From assembly GCF_000741255.1 (NCBI RefSeq), contig NZ_JGZB01000003.1, positions 1 to 64,000 on the forward strand: 64,000 nt of DNA, in the 5' to 3' direction. The position numbers and the translations under genes were made by a program. The notes under the pieces were generated by a model. The model was not told where the DNA came from. It did not search any database and was given only the letters and a program-made list of their open reading frames with translations. Of this stretch, positions 44,578-54,407 are shown piece by piece (the stretch's first letter is position 1; each line of letters begins with the position of its first letter). This DNA is from Bifidobacterium magnum. GTDB lineage: Bacteria; Actinomycetota; Actinomycetes; Actinomycetales; Bifidobacteriaceae.

Positions 44578-45879
44578 ATGGACGCAACGGTACGCGTGGA
44601 ACGGTACGCAGACCAAGGCCGATGTGTAGGACATATTGACGGACGAGTGGTATTTATCCGCTTCGCATTGCCGGGAGAACTGGTGACGGTTTCGTTGGAC
44701 GAACCGCACAATCGTGACGACCGTTTCTGGACGGGCGAAGTGACCGAAGTACTGGAAGCAAGTCCCGAACGCGTCACGCCGCCATGGCCATTGGCCGGCC
44801 CTCTCGCCATGGGCGGCGGTGTCGGAGGCGCCGACCTTATCCATGTGTCGCTTCCGGGCCAGCTCGCTTGGAAGGCGAGCATGGTGGCCGAACAGATGCA
44901 TAGGCTGGGACACGTGGACGTGGAAGTGCCCGTGGAACGTATGCCGGGCGACGAGGCGCTGGGCGGATTGCACTGGCGTACGCGTATTGAAATGATGGCC
45001 GGCGAGGACGGCCTACCGTCCATGCACCGCCGTGGCACGCATGTGCGCGTGCCGCTGACCACGATGCCGTTGGCCACGAACGCGCTGTTGGCCGTGGCCG
45101 AGCATACGAAGGTGTGGGAAGGCGGATTCAAGCCGGGGGACCAGATCCGTTGCGCCGTTCCCGAACCGCGTTCCGTGGACGTGTCCACACCACAAACAAG
45201 CTCTGAAGAAGCATGGCAAGCCGTAGACGGCAATTACGCGGTACTCGTCAACGGCAAGCTGCACGCCGGCCGCAACAAGCTCACCGAACGCATGAGCGTA
45301 GACAACAAGGAATTCACGTATACAGTGGATGCCCGCGGCTTCTGGCAAATGCACCGCATGGCGCCCATGGCGCTGCCGCAGCATGTGATGGGACTCGTCC
45401 ACGAAGTGCTGCAGGGCAAGCCGCAGGCGACCGTATGGGATTTGTACTCGGGCTCGGGCCTGTTCACGTTGCCGCTGGCCACACTTGCGGCGCCGTCCAC
45501 GCGCGTACTGAGCGTGGAAGGATCCAAACTGGCCGTTTCCAGCGCCCACACGAACATTCGTGAAGCGGGACTGCGCGACGTCATTGACGCACGTTGCGGA
45601 GACGTGGCCAAGACGTTGTCGCGTGACGTGCCGCGCGCACTGGGCCGCCCCGACGTGGTGGTGCTCGATCCGCCGCGTGCAGGCGCCAAGGCCAAGGTGT
45701 GCCAGCAGATCGCCCAGTCCGGCGCTCCCGCCGTCATCTATATCGCCTGCGACGCCACAAGCCTAGCGCGCGACACGGCCACGCTTACCAAGCTCGGCCA
45801 TTCGCTCGCCGACATTCGCGCATTCGACATTTACCCGATGACGCACCATGTGGAAACGGTGGCGCTGTTCCGCAAGTAA
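44578..45879 (+). CDS. class I SAM-dependent RNA m5U methyltransferase, TrmA/RumA family
   Basis: This 433-residue protein has an N-terminal TRAM-like OB fold (GHIDGRVVFIRFALPGE, residues 1-60), an RNA-binding middle part, and a Rossmann methyltransferase domain with VWDLYSGSGLFTLPLA. The catalytic region is VVVLDPPRAGAKAKV, and the Cys motif is VIYIACDATSLARD. The iron-sulfur Cys of RumA in the N-half are not visible. It probably makes m5U in tRNA or 23S rRNA. It is the third gene after DUF3710 and DUF3159. Confidence 0.88.
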   Translation: MDATVRVERYADQGRCVGHIDGRVVFIRFALPGELVTVSLDEPHNRDDRFWTGEVTEVLEASPERVTPPWPLAGPLAMGGGVGGADLIHVSLPGQLAWKASMVAEQMHRLGHVDVEVPVERMPGDEALGGLHWRTRIEMMAGEDGLPSMHRRGTHVRVPLTTMPLATNALLAVAEHTKVWEGGFKPGDQIRCAVPEPRSVDVSTPQTSSEEAWQAVDGNYAVLVNGKLHAGRNKLTERMSVDNKEFTYTVDARGFWQMHRMAPMALPQHVMGLVHEVLQGKPQATVWDLYSGSGLFTLPLATLAAPSTRVLSVEGSKLAVSSAHTNIREAGLRDVIDARCGDVAKTLSRDVPRALGRPDVVVLDPPRAGAKAKVCQQIAQSGAPAVIYIACDATSLARDTATLTKLGHSLADIRAFDIYPMTHHVETVALFRK

Positions 45880-45951
45880 GCGACGGCGAAAAGATCGTGC
45901 ACACCGTGGCAAGCGGACGTACAATACGGACATTTGATGAGGGGAGTAGAT

Positions 45952-47286
45952 ATGGCCAACCATGAAATCCGTTGTCCGCACTGCGACACGGTGTTCACGA
46001 TCGACGAAGCCGGATACGAACAGATCGCGCAGCAGGTACGCGGCAAGGAATTTGACCGCGAACTCAAGTCGCGCGAACAGATCCTCAAGGATAACAACCG
46101 CAAGGAAATGGAGCTCGCGCAAGCCAAGGCGGACAGCGAATTGCGGCAAATGGAGTCCAATAAGGACGCCCAAATCGCCGAGCTCAAGGCGCAGTTCGAA
46201 TCCCAATTGCAGCAGGCCAATGCGCAAAAGGATGCCGAAATCGCTCGCCTTACCATGCAACTCGAGACTGCCGACCAGAAGCGCGACCTGGACGTGATCA
46301 AGGCCGTCACCGACATTGAACGCGAACGTGACGAACTGAAAAACTCGCTCGACAAGGCGCAGCTGGAAACCGATCTGGAACGCAAGTCGATGAAGGAACG
46401 CTACGAACTGCAATTGCGCGACCGTGACGAGACGATCGAACGACTCAAAGACCTCAAAACGCGCCTGTCGACCAAAATGGTGGGCGAGACGCTTGAACAG
46501 CATTGCCAGACCCAATTCAACTCGATGCGCATGGGCATGTTCCCGAACGCCTATTTCGAGAAAGACAATGACGCGCGCACGGGCAGCAAAGGCGACTTCA
46601 TTTTCCGCGACTATGACAAGCCCGCGAACGAAGAGGACCGCACGGAAATCATTTCGATCATGTTCGAAATGAAAAACCAGAACGAAACCACGGCCACCAA
46701 GCACAAGAACGAGGACTTCTTCAAGGAACTCGACAAGGACCGCAAAGAGAAGGGCTGCGAATACGCGGTGCTCGTCTCGATGCTCGAAGAAGACAGTGAA
46801 CTGTACAACTGCGGTATTGTGGACGTTTCCTATCGGTATCCGAAGATGTATGTGATCCGTCCGCAGTTCTTCATCCAAATGATCACACTGCTGCGCAACG
46901 CCGCAGTCAACTCGCTACAATACAAGCTCGAGTTGGAACAGATGCGTACGCAGAACATCGACATCACGAATTTTGAAGACAAGCTCAACGAATTCAAGGA
47001 AGGGTTCGAACGCAATTACGATCTCGCGTCACGCAAATTCCAAACGGTGATCGACGAAATCGACAAGTCGATCGACCATTTGCAGAAAACAAAACAGGCA
47101 CTGCTTGGTTCCCAAAACAACCTGCGGCTTGCGAACAACAAAGTGCAGGACGTGACCGTGCGCCGGCTCACCTACAAGAATCCGACGATGCAGGAGAAAT
47201 TCCGTGAAGCGCGCGAGGCGAAGGCGCAGCTTGAAGCGGATGGTACGCGCGAGCAGGCGACCGGCGAAGCGTCCGCGGAACAGTAA
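45952..47286 (+). CDS. DUF2130 protein: zinc ribbon, coiled coil and a possible PD-(D/E)xK nuclease core
   Basis: This 444-residue protein starts with a ribbon IRCPHCDTVF, then a charged coiled coil at about 35-170. A core domain follows with QFNSMRMGMFPNAYFEKDND, SKGDFIFRDYD (Asp at 215) and IMFEMKNQ (Glu at 239, Lys at 241), then EYAVLVSMLEEDSELYNCGI. The D...ExK spacing with an adjoining strand fits a PD-(D/E)xK nuclease, as has been proposed for such proteins; this is a reading of the motif. A second helical segment lies at 330-420. GGGGAGTAG precedes the ATG. Function is unknown, and a role in DNA processing is inferred. Confidence 0.78.
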   Translation: MANHEIRCPHCDTVFTIDEAGYEQIAQQVRGKEFDRELKSREQILKDNNRKEMELAQAKADSELRQMESNKDAQIAELKAQFESQLQQANAQKDAEIARLTMQLETADQKRDLDVIKAVTDIERERDELKNSLDKAQLETDLERKSMKERYELQLRDRDETIERLKDLKTRLSTKMVGETLEQHCQTQFNSMRMGMFPNAYFEKDNDARTGSKGDFIFRDYDKPANEEDRTEIISIMFEMKNQNETTATKHKNEDFFKELDKDRKEKGCEYAVLVSMLEEDSELYNCGIVDVSYRYPKMYVIRPQFFIQMITLLRNAAVNSLQYKLELEQMRTQNIDITNFEDKLNEFKEGFERNYDLASRKFQTVIDEIDKSIDHLQKTKQALLGSQNNLRLANNKVQDVTVRRLTYKNPTMQEKFREAREAKAQLEADGTREQATGEASAEQ

Positions 47287-47296
47287 GCCGCGCGCG

Positions 47297-47929
47297 ATGA
47301 ACAACGGTATGGACGGCAGCATGAAGGGCGGGGGCGCGAACCGTCGCGTGCGGAACAAGATACAGCGGTGCGTGCGGGCGCTCGCCGCCATGCTGTTGGC
47401 CGCCGCATATGCAATAGGCGCCGCTGCATGCGCCCCTCATGACGCCGCGGTAGGGGACACGCAGAAAACGGCCGCGGCGATCGCCCATGATTATGTGCAA
47501 GGCGACCGCATTACCGTGGGTATTGTGGGATCTTCCCAGGAATCGGCTCCAACCCTGGCCATGCTCAAAGCGCTGGACTCCCATAACATGGTGGGACTAT
47601 ATATGGGAGGCTCCGATTCGGACGACTCCCGAACAGGTGCCGTGGCGGATCTCGTGCATCGGCGCGCACATCTGGTACTGATCGACGGATTTACCAAACA
47701 GCAGGCCGCGAGCGCCGCATGGACGGCGGCATTGCAGAACGCGCGCGACGCCGGCGTGGCCGTGGCGTTCATCAATGCCGAAGCGCTGCCCGCCGATCCC
47801 GTGCTGTATGCAGCATCCATTACGGTTCCCGGCCACAACATGGACAGCGCGTCTTTCGCGAGCGCGGTGGACGCCATTGTGCGCGATGAACCGCACGCCA
47901 AGCACATCACCGTTGCGTCTCATACTTGA
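47297..47929 (+). CDS. putative lipoprotein resembling half of a type 1 periplasmic binding protein
   Basis: This 210-residue protein has a basic N-terminus, a hydrophobic stretch ALAAMLLAAAYAIGAAAC and a possible lipobox Cys near 43. The rest, RITVGIVGSSQESAPTLAML to VLIDGFTKQQAASAAW and ARDAGVAVAFINAEALP, has alternating strands and helices like the first lobe of a RbsB/LacI-type sugar-binding protein. No second lobe is present and no transporter lies nearby, so it may be a remnant or a novel surface protein. ATG at 47297 is 10 bases after the DUF2130 stop, without a strong ribosome-binding site; 47309 and 47321 are alternatives. Confidence 0.6.
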   Translation: MNNGMDGSMKGGGANRRVRNKIQRCVRALAAMLLAAAYAIGAAACAPHDAAVGDTQKTAAAIAHDYVQGDRITVGIVGSSQESAPTLAMLKALDSHNMVGLYMGGSDSDDSRTGAVADLVHRRAHLVLIDGFTKQQAASAAWTAALQNARDAGVAVAFINAEALPADPVLYAASITVPGHNMDSASFASAVDAIVRDEPHAKHITVASHT

Positions 47930-47974
47930 TCTCAAGCTTATTGAACAATTTTCATATGTGCGCGTCCCGTAGGT

Positions 47975-47980
47975 TAGGGT
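47975..47980 (+). promoter_or_regulatory. -10 box of a possibly leaderless P-type ATPase mRNA
   Basis: TAGGGT, then GGAAACC, then ATG at 47988. GGAAACC resembles the spacer of sigH. Confidence 0.35.
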
Positions 47981-47987
47981 GGAAACC

Positions 47988-50465
47988 ATGAATGCTGCCG
48001 TAACGCTTCCTGACGTTTCCGAATCCGGGCTCACCGCAGAGCAGGTGCAAGAGCGCGTACACCAGGGACAGACCAACGAGGTGAATGACAAGCCGTCGCG
48101 CTCATTGGCGTCCATTATCCGCTCCAACGTCTTCACGCTGTTCAACGGCATCATTATCACGGCCATGATTTTCGTACTGCTGGCCGGTTCGTGGAAAGAC
48201 GCCGTATTCGGCTTCGTGATCATTATCAACACGGGTATCGGCATCGCCACGGAGTTGAAAGCGAAGCACGCGCTCGACAAACTTTCCATTTTGGTAGCGT
48301 CCGACTATGTGGTGCGCCGCGGCGGCAAGAATGTGGATGTGCCCGGCGAACGGATTGTGCTCGGTGACACGTTGTGGCTGGGGTCAGGCGAACAGGTGCC
48401 CGCGGACGGCGTTATTGTACAGACTTGGGGGCTCGAGCTTGACGAGTCGATGATTACGGGCGAATCGCGTACCGTGCGCAAAAAGGCCGGTGACACGGTA
48501 TTTTCAGGTTCCACCGTTACGGCCGGCGTGGCGCTCGTTACGGTAAGCGCGGTGGGGGATCACAGTTATGCGGCCACGTTGACGGCGCAGGCGAAAGTCT
48601 ATAAAAAGACGGTGTCCGACTTGAACCACGGCATCAACACGATCCTTAAATTCATGACCGTGCTCGTGGTGCCGCTGTGCATTCTGCTGATCTGTACGCA
48701 AATGGGTACGGTGGGTGGCTGGTCCGAGGCGATCGCTACCGGTTCGTGGCGCCATGCCGTGGTCTCGTCGGTCGCGGGCGTGGTGGGCATGATTCCCGAA
48801 GGTCTCGTGCTGCTCACCTCGCTGAATTTTGCGCTGGCCGCCATCCGTTTGGCGCGCCACAACACGCTTGTGCAGAATCTTGATTCCGTGGAGACGCTGG
48901 CGCGCGTGGACGCGTTGAATCTTGACAAGACGGGAACGATTACCGACGGCGGCATCCAGCTGGACCGTGTGGCGCCCGTCGAAGGCGCCCGCGCGAGCGA
49001 CAGCGATATTCGCCAAGCGCTATTCGACCTGGCCAACGAACAGCAGCCCAACGCCACGGGCCGCGCCGTTCTGGAAGCGTTGGGCGCCGACCATGTGAGC
49101 GTGGGCGACGTGCGTACGCGCGTTCCGTTCTCGAGCTCGCGCAAATGGAGCGCCGTGGCATACGACGATTCACGCTGGTATCTGGGTGCTCCCGAAGTGC
49201 TGTTGGCCGCGCTTGACGGCGATTACCATGATGTGGCGGCGCAAGTGGAACAGTATGCGGCGCAAGGCAACCGCGTGCTGCTGATGGTGTGCGACGCGCA
49301 TGCGGCGCCCCAAGATTTCGCCACGAATCCGGGCCTGGACGCGCAAGCGCTGCCCATGGCCGTGGTGTTGTGCAGCGAGCGCATCCGCTCCGACGCCGAA
49401 TCCACATTGGCATGGTTCCGCGAGCAGGGCGTGCGCTGCCGCGTGATTTCCGGCGACAATCCGGCCACGGTACGCGCCATCGCTTCCAAGGTGCGTTTGA
49501 CAGGGGATCGGGAGCCGCGCGCCATGGACGCGCGCGAACTGCCGTCCGACATTAACCAGCTCGCGCAAGTGCTTGAGGACGTGGATGTGCTCGGCCGCGT
49601 GCTGCCTGAACAGAAAAAGGCCATTGTGCAGGCCTTGCACGCCAAGCATCATGTGGTGGCCATGACGGGCGACGGCGTCAATGACGCGCTTGCCTTGAAA
49701 GAGGCGGACCTGGGCATCGCCATGGGCAACGCCGCTCCCGCCACGAAGGCCGTGGCCGAAGTGGTGCTCGTGGATTCCAAATTCTCGCATCTGCCCACCG
49801 TGGTGGCCCGCGGACGCCAGGTGATGGCGAACATGGAACGTGTGGCCAGCCTGTTCCTCGTCAAAACCGTATATTCGGCGCTTATTTCCTTCGGCGTGGT
49901 GCTGACAGCCATCCCGTACCCGTATTTGCCGCGCCATATTACCTATATCGGCGCGCTGACAATTGGCGCTCCCGCGTTCATTCTGGCGCTCGCGCCCAAT
50001 ACGCGCCGCTATATTCCGGGATTCTTGACGCGCGTGTTCCAGTTCGCGCTGCCGTGCGGCGCGGGTATCGCGCTTGCCGTGCTCATGACCGCATGGTTCA
50101 TTCCCGCACAAATGCATTGGCATGTGGATTCGTCGGCCGCCGACCTTACGCAGCTGCGGTCCATTTGCGCCATGATGCTGTTCATTTTGAGCATTGTGGT
50201 GCTGGCCCGTGTGGCGCGTCCGCTCAATTCGTGGCGCGGCCTGCTCGTGCTCGCGTTCGCCGCCGTCGGCGTGACCGGCGCGTGCATCCCGTTTGTCGCG
50301 CATTTCTTCGCGCTCGTCATTCCCACGGGCTCGCTGATGTGGACGGCGCTTATCGCGCTTGGCTATGGCGTGGTGATTTTCACGCTGTGCCTGCTCGTGG
50401 TACCGCGCCTGTTCCCCTACGGCATGCGTCTCGTCTCACGATGGCGGTCCGTAAAGAAACGGTAA
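47988..50465 (+). CDS. cation-transporting P-type ATPase, CtpE-like
   Basis: This 825-residue membrane ATPase has N-terminal EVNDKPSRSLASIIRSN typical of actinobacterial CtpE relatives, the TGES loop ESMITGESRT, phosphorylation motif DKTGTITDGG with Asp at 313, KWSAVAYDD nucleotide domain, TGDGVNDALALKEADLGIAMG and ten predicted membrane helices. CtpE proteins are implicated in calcium uptake in mycobacteria, so a Ca2+ role is the best guess. No metal-regulator gene is nearby. The start has a TAGGGT box 7 bases upstream, and a GTG at 47979 overlaps it. Confidence 0.87.
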   Translation: MNAAVTLPDVSESGLTAEQVQERVHQGQTNEVNDKPSRSLASIIRSNVFTLFNGIIITAMIFVLLAGSWKDAVFGFVIIINTGIGIATELKAKHALDKLSILVASDYVVRRGGKNVDVPGERIVLGDTLWLGSGEQVPADGVIVQTWGLELDESMITGESRTVRKKAGDTVFSGSTVTAGVALVTVSAVGDHSYAATLTAQAKVYKKTVSDLNHGINTILKFMTVLVVPLCILLICTQMGTVGGWSEAIATGSWRHAVVSSVAGVVGMIPEGLVLLTSLNFALAAIRLARHNTLVQNLDSVETLARVDALNLDKTGTITDGGIQLDRVAPVEGARASDSDIRQALFDLANEQQPNATGRAVLEALGADHVSVGDVRTRVPFSSSRKWSAVAYDDSRWYLGAPEVLLAALDGDYHDVAAQVEQYAAQGNRVLLMVCDAHAAPQDFATNPGLDAQALPMAVVLCSERIRSDAESTLAWFREQGVRCRVISGDNPATVRAIASKVRLTGDREPRAMDARELPSDINQLAQVLEDVDVLGRVLPEQKKAIVQALHAKHHVVAMTGDGVNDALALKEADLGIAMGNAAPATKAVAEVVLVDSKFSHLPTVVARGRQVMANMERVASLFLVKTVYSALISFGVVLTAIPYPYLPRHITYIGALTIGAPAFILALAPNTRRYIPGFLTRVFQFALPCGAGIALAVLMTAWFIPAQMHWHVDSSAADLTQLRSICAMMLFILSIVVLARVARPLNSWRGLLVLAFAAVGVTGACIPFVAHFFALVIPTGSLMWTALIALGYGVVIFTLCLLVVPRLFPYGMRLVSRWRSVKKR

Positions 50466-50519
50466 CAAAGAACTTTATACAGTAGCCCCGCACTGGTGCG
50501 CTCGTGGAAGGAGCTTTCT

Positions 50520-53207
50520 GTGTATGATGTGCTTTCCGTTGCAGGAAACGACTACGCGTATGTCAATATCGCAAATCTTGAAGGCATAGACCATCTGCCG
50601 TTTTCCTTGCGTATTCTTGTGGAAAATCTGGTCCGCAACATGGACGGCCGCAATATTACGCAAGAGCAGGTGCGTGACTTGCTGAACTGGGATCCGGCGG
50701 CCGATCCCAACCATGAGATCCAGTTCACGCCCTCGCGCGTGGTCATGCAGGATTTCACGGGCGTGCCCTGCATCGTCGATTTGGCGACGATGCGCGACGC
50801 GGTACGCAATTTGGGAGGAGATCCGGCCGTTATCAATCCGCAAGTCCAGTCGGACATGATTATCGACCATTCCGTACAGATTGATTCGTACGCCGTTCCG
50901 GACGCCGTGGAACGCAATATGGAACGCGAATACGAGCGCAACGCGGAACGCTACCAGTTCTTGCGCTGGGGCCAGCAGGCGTTCGAAAACTTCCGTGTGG
51001 TGCCGCCCGGAACCGGCATCATCCATCAGGTCAACATTGAATACTTGGCGCAAGTCGTCATGAGCAAGGCTCTGGACGACGGCCGCACGCTCGCATACTT
51101 GGACTCGTGCGTGGGCACGGATTCGCACACCACCACAGTCAACGGCCTCGGTGTGCTCGGATGGGGCGTGGGCGGCATCGAGGCGGAAGCCGCCATGCTC
51201 GGCCAGCCGATTTCCATGCTTGTGCCGCGCGTGGTGGGATTCAAGCTCACGGGCTCCATCCAGGAAGGCGTGACGGCCACCGATGTGGTGCTCACTATTA
51301 CTGACATGCTGCGCCGCCACGGCGTGGTAGGAAAGTTCGTGGAATTCTTCGGCGAAGGCATCGCGCAAATCCCGCTGGCCAACCGCGCCACGATCGGCAA
51401 CATGAGCCCCGAATTCGGTTCCACCTGCGGACTGTTCCCGATCGACGAGATTACGCTCGACTATCTGCGCCTGACAGGACGCAGCGACGAGCATGTGGCG
51501 CTCGTGGAAGCCTACGCCAAGGCGAACAAGCTGTGGCATGATCCGGCCGATCCCGATTACTGCGAACCGCAATACTCCGAATATCTCGAACTCGACCTGT
51601 CCACCGTCGTGCCGTCCATCGCCGGCCCCAAGAGGCCGCAGGACCGCATTGAACTGGCCGCGTCCAAGCGCACATTCGAACAGACGCTGCCCGAATACTT
51701 GGGCGACGACACCACGCTCGACCCCGTAGCCGTATCCACCGATTTCCGCGGCGACTTCGAAATCACGAACGGTGCGGTGGCCATCGCGTCGATCACGTCA
51801 TGCACGAACACGTCGAACCCGTCGGTCATGATGGCGGCCGGACTTATCGCGCGCAACGCGGTACGCAAGGGACTCGCGCCCAAACAGTGGGTCAAGACGT
51901 CGCTGGCGCCGGGCTCCCAGGTCGTGGCCGACTATTTGCGCCGTTCGGGCCTGCAGGAGGATCTCGACGCGCTCGGATTCAACGTGGTGGGATTCGGATG
52001 CGCCACCTGCATCGGCAACTCCGGACCGCTGCTGCCGGAAATCTCGCGTGCCATCAACGCCAACGATCTGGCCGTAACGGCCGTACTGTCCGGAAACCGC
52101 AATTTTGAAGGACGCATCAGTCCCGACGTCAAAATGAACTATTTGGCGTCGCCGCCGCTCGTGGTCGCCTATGCGCTCGCCGGCACGATGGATTTCGATT
52201 TCGCCACCCAGCCCCTGGGCAAGGACCGTGACGGCAACGACGTGTTCCTTGCGAACATTTGGCCGACCAATGAGCAGGTCGCGAACATGGTGGACGAATT
52301 CGTGGACCGTGACATGTATGTGGACGATTACGCCTCCGTGTTCCAGGGCGACGCGCATTGGAACGGATTGGATGTGCCGCAGGGCGAACTGTTCGACTGG
52401 GACGAGAATTCCACGTATGTGCGCCGCCAGATCTTCTTCGACGGCATGACGCACGAACCGCAGCCCGTCCAGGACATTGAAGGCGCGCGCGTGCTGGCGT
52501 TGCTTGGGGACTCGGTGACTACCGACCATATTTCCCCGGCCGGCGCGTTCAAGGCGACCAGCCCCGCGGGCAAGTACCTGACCGATCGCGGCGTGGCCGT
52601 CAAGGATTTCAACTCCTACGGTTCGCGCCGAGGCAACCATGAAGTGATGATGCGCGGCACGTTCGGCAACATCCGCCTGCGCAACATGCTGTTCGACTCG
52701 GTGGGCGAGGACATGATCCACGGCGGATTCACCTATGATTTCCTGCGCATGGAGCCGAGCACGATTTTTGAGGCCTCCCAAAACTATCAGGCGCACGACG
52801 TGCCGCTTGTGGTGTTGGCCGGCAAGGAATACGGCACGGGATCCTCGCGCGACTGGGCCGCCAAAGGCACCATGATGCTGGGCGTACAGGCCGTGATCGC
52901 CGAAAGTTTTGAACGCATCCACCGCTCCAACTTGATCGGCATGGGCGTGCTGCCGTTGCAATTCCCCGAGGGGGAAAGCGCCGAGTCGCTTGGCCTGCAC
53001 GGCACGGAACTGTATTCGATCACGGGTATCACGGCGTTGAACGATGGTGAAACGCCAGCCACCGTACATGTGTCCGCAACCCACCAGGACGGCTCGCGCA
53101 CGGAATTCGAAGCCGTGGTGCGCATCGATACGCCGGGCGAAGCGGAATACTACCGCAACGGCGGCATCCTGCAATACGTGCTGCGCAATCTGATGCGCAG
53201 GCGCTGA
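50520..53207 (+). CDS. acnA: aconitate hydratase A
   Basis: This 895-residue 4Fe-4S enzyme interconverts citrate and isocitrate. It has the cluster cysteines [14 protein letters not shown] and [37 protein letters not shown] near 205, and the swivel domain with [16 protein letters not shown] and [15 protein letters not shown]. The start is GTG at 50520, with AAGGAG 6 bases before it; an earlier GTG at 50496 has none. Bifidobacteria have an incomplete TCA cycle, and this enzyme supplies 2-oxoglutarate for glutamate. It ends at a bidirectional terminator. Confidence 0.95.
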   Translation: MYDVLSVAGNDYAYVNIANLEGIDHLPFSLRILVENLVRNMDGRNITQEQVRDLLNWDPAADPNHEIQFTPSRVVMQDFTGVPCIVDLATMRDAVRNLGGDPAVINPQVQSDMIIDHSVQIDSYAVPDAVERNMEREYERNAERYQFLRWGQQAFENFRVVPPGTGIIHQVNIEYLAQVVMSKALDDGRTLAYLDSCVGTDSHTTTVNGLGVLGWGVGGIEAEAAMLGQPISMLVPRVVGFKLTGSIQEGVTATDVVLTITDMLRRHGVVGKFVEFFGEGIAQIPLANRATIGNMSPEFGSTCGLFPIDEITLDYLRLTGRSDEHVALVEAYAKANKLWHDPADPDYCEPQYSEYLELDLSTVVPSIAGPKRPQDRIELAASKRTFEQTLPEYLGDDTTLDPVAVSTDFRGDFEITNGAVAIASITSCTNTSNPSVMMAAGLIARNAVRKGLAPKQWVKTSLAPGSQVVADYLRRSGLQEDLDALGFNVVGFGCATCIGNSGPLLPEISRAINANDLAVTAVLSGNRNFEGRISPDVKMNYLASPPLVVAYALAGTMDFDFATQPLGKDRDGNDVFLANIWPTNEQVANMVDEFVDRDMYVDDYASVFQGDAHWNGLDVPQGELFDWDENSTYVRRQIFFDGMTHEPQPVQDIEGARVLALLGDSVTTDHISPAGAFKATSPAGKYLTDRGVAVKDFNSYGSRRGNHEVMMRGTFGNIRLRNMLFDSVGEDMIHGGFTYDFLRMEPSTIFEASQNYQAHDVPLVVLAGKEYGTGSSRDWAAKGTMMLGVQAVIAESFERIHRSNLIGMGVLPLQFPEGESAESLGLHGTELYSITGITALNDGETPATVHVSATHQDGSRTEFEAVVRIDTPGEAEYYRNGGILQYVLRNLMRRR

Positions 53208-53224
53208 CCACCTCTGCCAGTGGA

Positions 53225-53260
53225 ATAGGAAAAGGCCTCCTTGCGGAGGCCTTTTCCTAT
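53225..53260. terminator. bidirectional terminator between acnA and the Bax-inhibitor-1 gene
   Basis: ATAGGAAAAGGCCTCC and GGAGGCCTTTTCCTAT are perfect 16-base arms around TTGC. Confidence 0.9.
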
Positions 53261-53287
53261 AGATGCGTATGTCCTGGCAAGCGGCGA

Positions 53288-54139
53288 CTAGTCGCGGCTC
53301 AGTCCGAACAGCTGAAGAATGTACAGGAACATGTTCACGAAGTCCAGGTACAGGTTCAGCGCGCACAGGATGGAAATCTTCTTGATCATTTCCGGACCCT
53401 GCGAAGCGTACTGGGCGAAGATGGCGCGCGTGAACTGCGCGTCATAGATCGTCATGCCCGCGAACAGGATCAGACCGAGCGCCGAGATGACCATAAGTGC
53501 CGTCTGGCCCGGGAAGAAGAGCATGATGATGACTTCAGCGATGATCAGCACCACCAGCGCGATAAGCAGGATCGGGCCGGCCTTGAGCATATTGCCCTTC
53601 GTGGTCAGGCCGAACATGGTCAGCGCGAAGAAGAATCCCGCGCACAAGGCCAGCGAAATGCCGATCGTCGTCAAATCGAAGGCGCCGAAAATGGTGCTGA
53701 GCGTTACGCCCATCAGCGCCGCGTAAATGTAGAACATGGCGCGGGCCGTTCCCGTGGACATCTTCATGACGCGGGCGCCCAACGCAATGGCGAGCACAAT
53801 CTGGATGATGGCCAGAATCCACATGCCCATGCCGCCCGTAGCCACAAGAAAACGCATGTACAGGCCGCTCATCTGCGTGACAATGGCCACTACGGCCGTA
53901 AGCAGCAGACCGATCGTCATCTCGCCATAGGCGCGCGTCATGGAAACGTGCTGGGCGCGTTCATAGCTGTAGGTGGCCTGCGTATTGATGGCGGCGCCGT
54001 TGGGACCCATATGGTACTGCGGGTTGTACGGGCTGCCATACGGCTGCTGGTTGTGGTTTTGATAATATCCTTGCGGTTGCTGGCCGTTGCCGGCATTCCC
54101 GTTATTGGGGCCTCCCCAAGGTTGCTGACCAAACGACAT
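53288..54139 (-). CDS. Bax inhibitor-1/YccA-family membrane protein
   Basis: This 283-residue protein has a Gly/Gln/Asn/Tyr-rich disordered N-terminus (about 60 residues), then seven membrane helices of the TMBIM/YccA fold. QATYSYERAQHVSMTRAY leads into the first helix, TLSTIFGAFDLTTIGISLA follows, and MTIYDAQF and CALNLYLDFVNMFLYIL with the conserved acidic residues complete it. YccA-type proteins act as proton-regulated Ca2+ leaks or interact with FtsH. ATG at 54139 has AAGGAA upstream. Confidence 0.88.
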   Translation of the reverse strand: MSFGQQPWGGPNNGNAGNGQQPQGYYQNHNQQPYGSPYNPQYHMGPNGAAINTQATYSYERAQHVSMTRAYGEMTIGLLLTAVVAIVTQMSGLYMRFLVATGGMGMWILAIIQIVLAIALGARVMKMSTGTARAMFYIYAALMGVTLSTIFGAFDLTTIGISLALCAGFFFALTMFGLTTKGNMLKAGPILLIALVVLIIAEVIIMLFFPGQTALMVISALGLILFAGMTIYDAQFTRAIFAQYASQGPEMIKKISILCALNLYLDFVNMFLYILQLFGLSRD

Positions 54140-54407
54140 GGTGTATTCCTTCATACAATCGGCCGGATTTCGGCCTCACTAATACGATTCAACAATCTCT
54201 CATGTGGCACTATTCCAAATAAGGCTGGGAATTGGCTTAAGAAGTCCAGATAATGCGTACGGTCCAGCATATGGAAGAGATGCGCCCAAAATTCGTTGTG
54301 GGGTATTGATTCCCTTGACAGGCCCAAGATACGCTCAATGCGGACCGTCGGAGTGTGAAGGGTTCTGGCGGTATCGATTTATTCCACCCCGCAAAGGAGC
54401 AAGGTAG
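54140..54407. other. 268-base region between the BI-1 gene and the DapB-like gene
   Basis: Two divergent starts share this region. TTGACA occurs at 54315-54320 but no good -10 follows at 16-18 bases. No gene, terminator or repeat that I can support is present. Confidence 0.45.
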
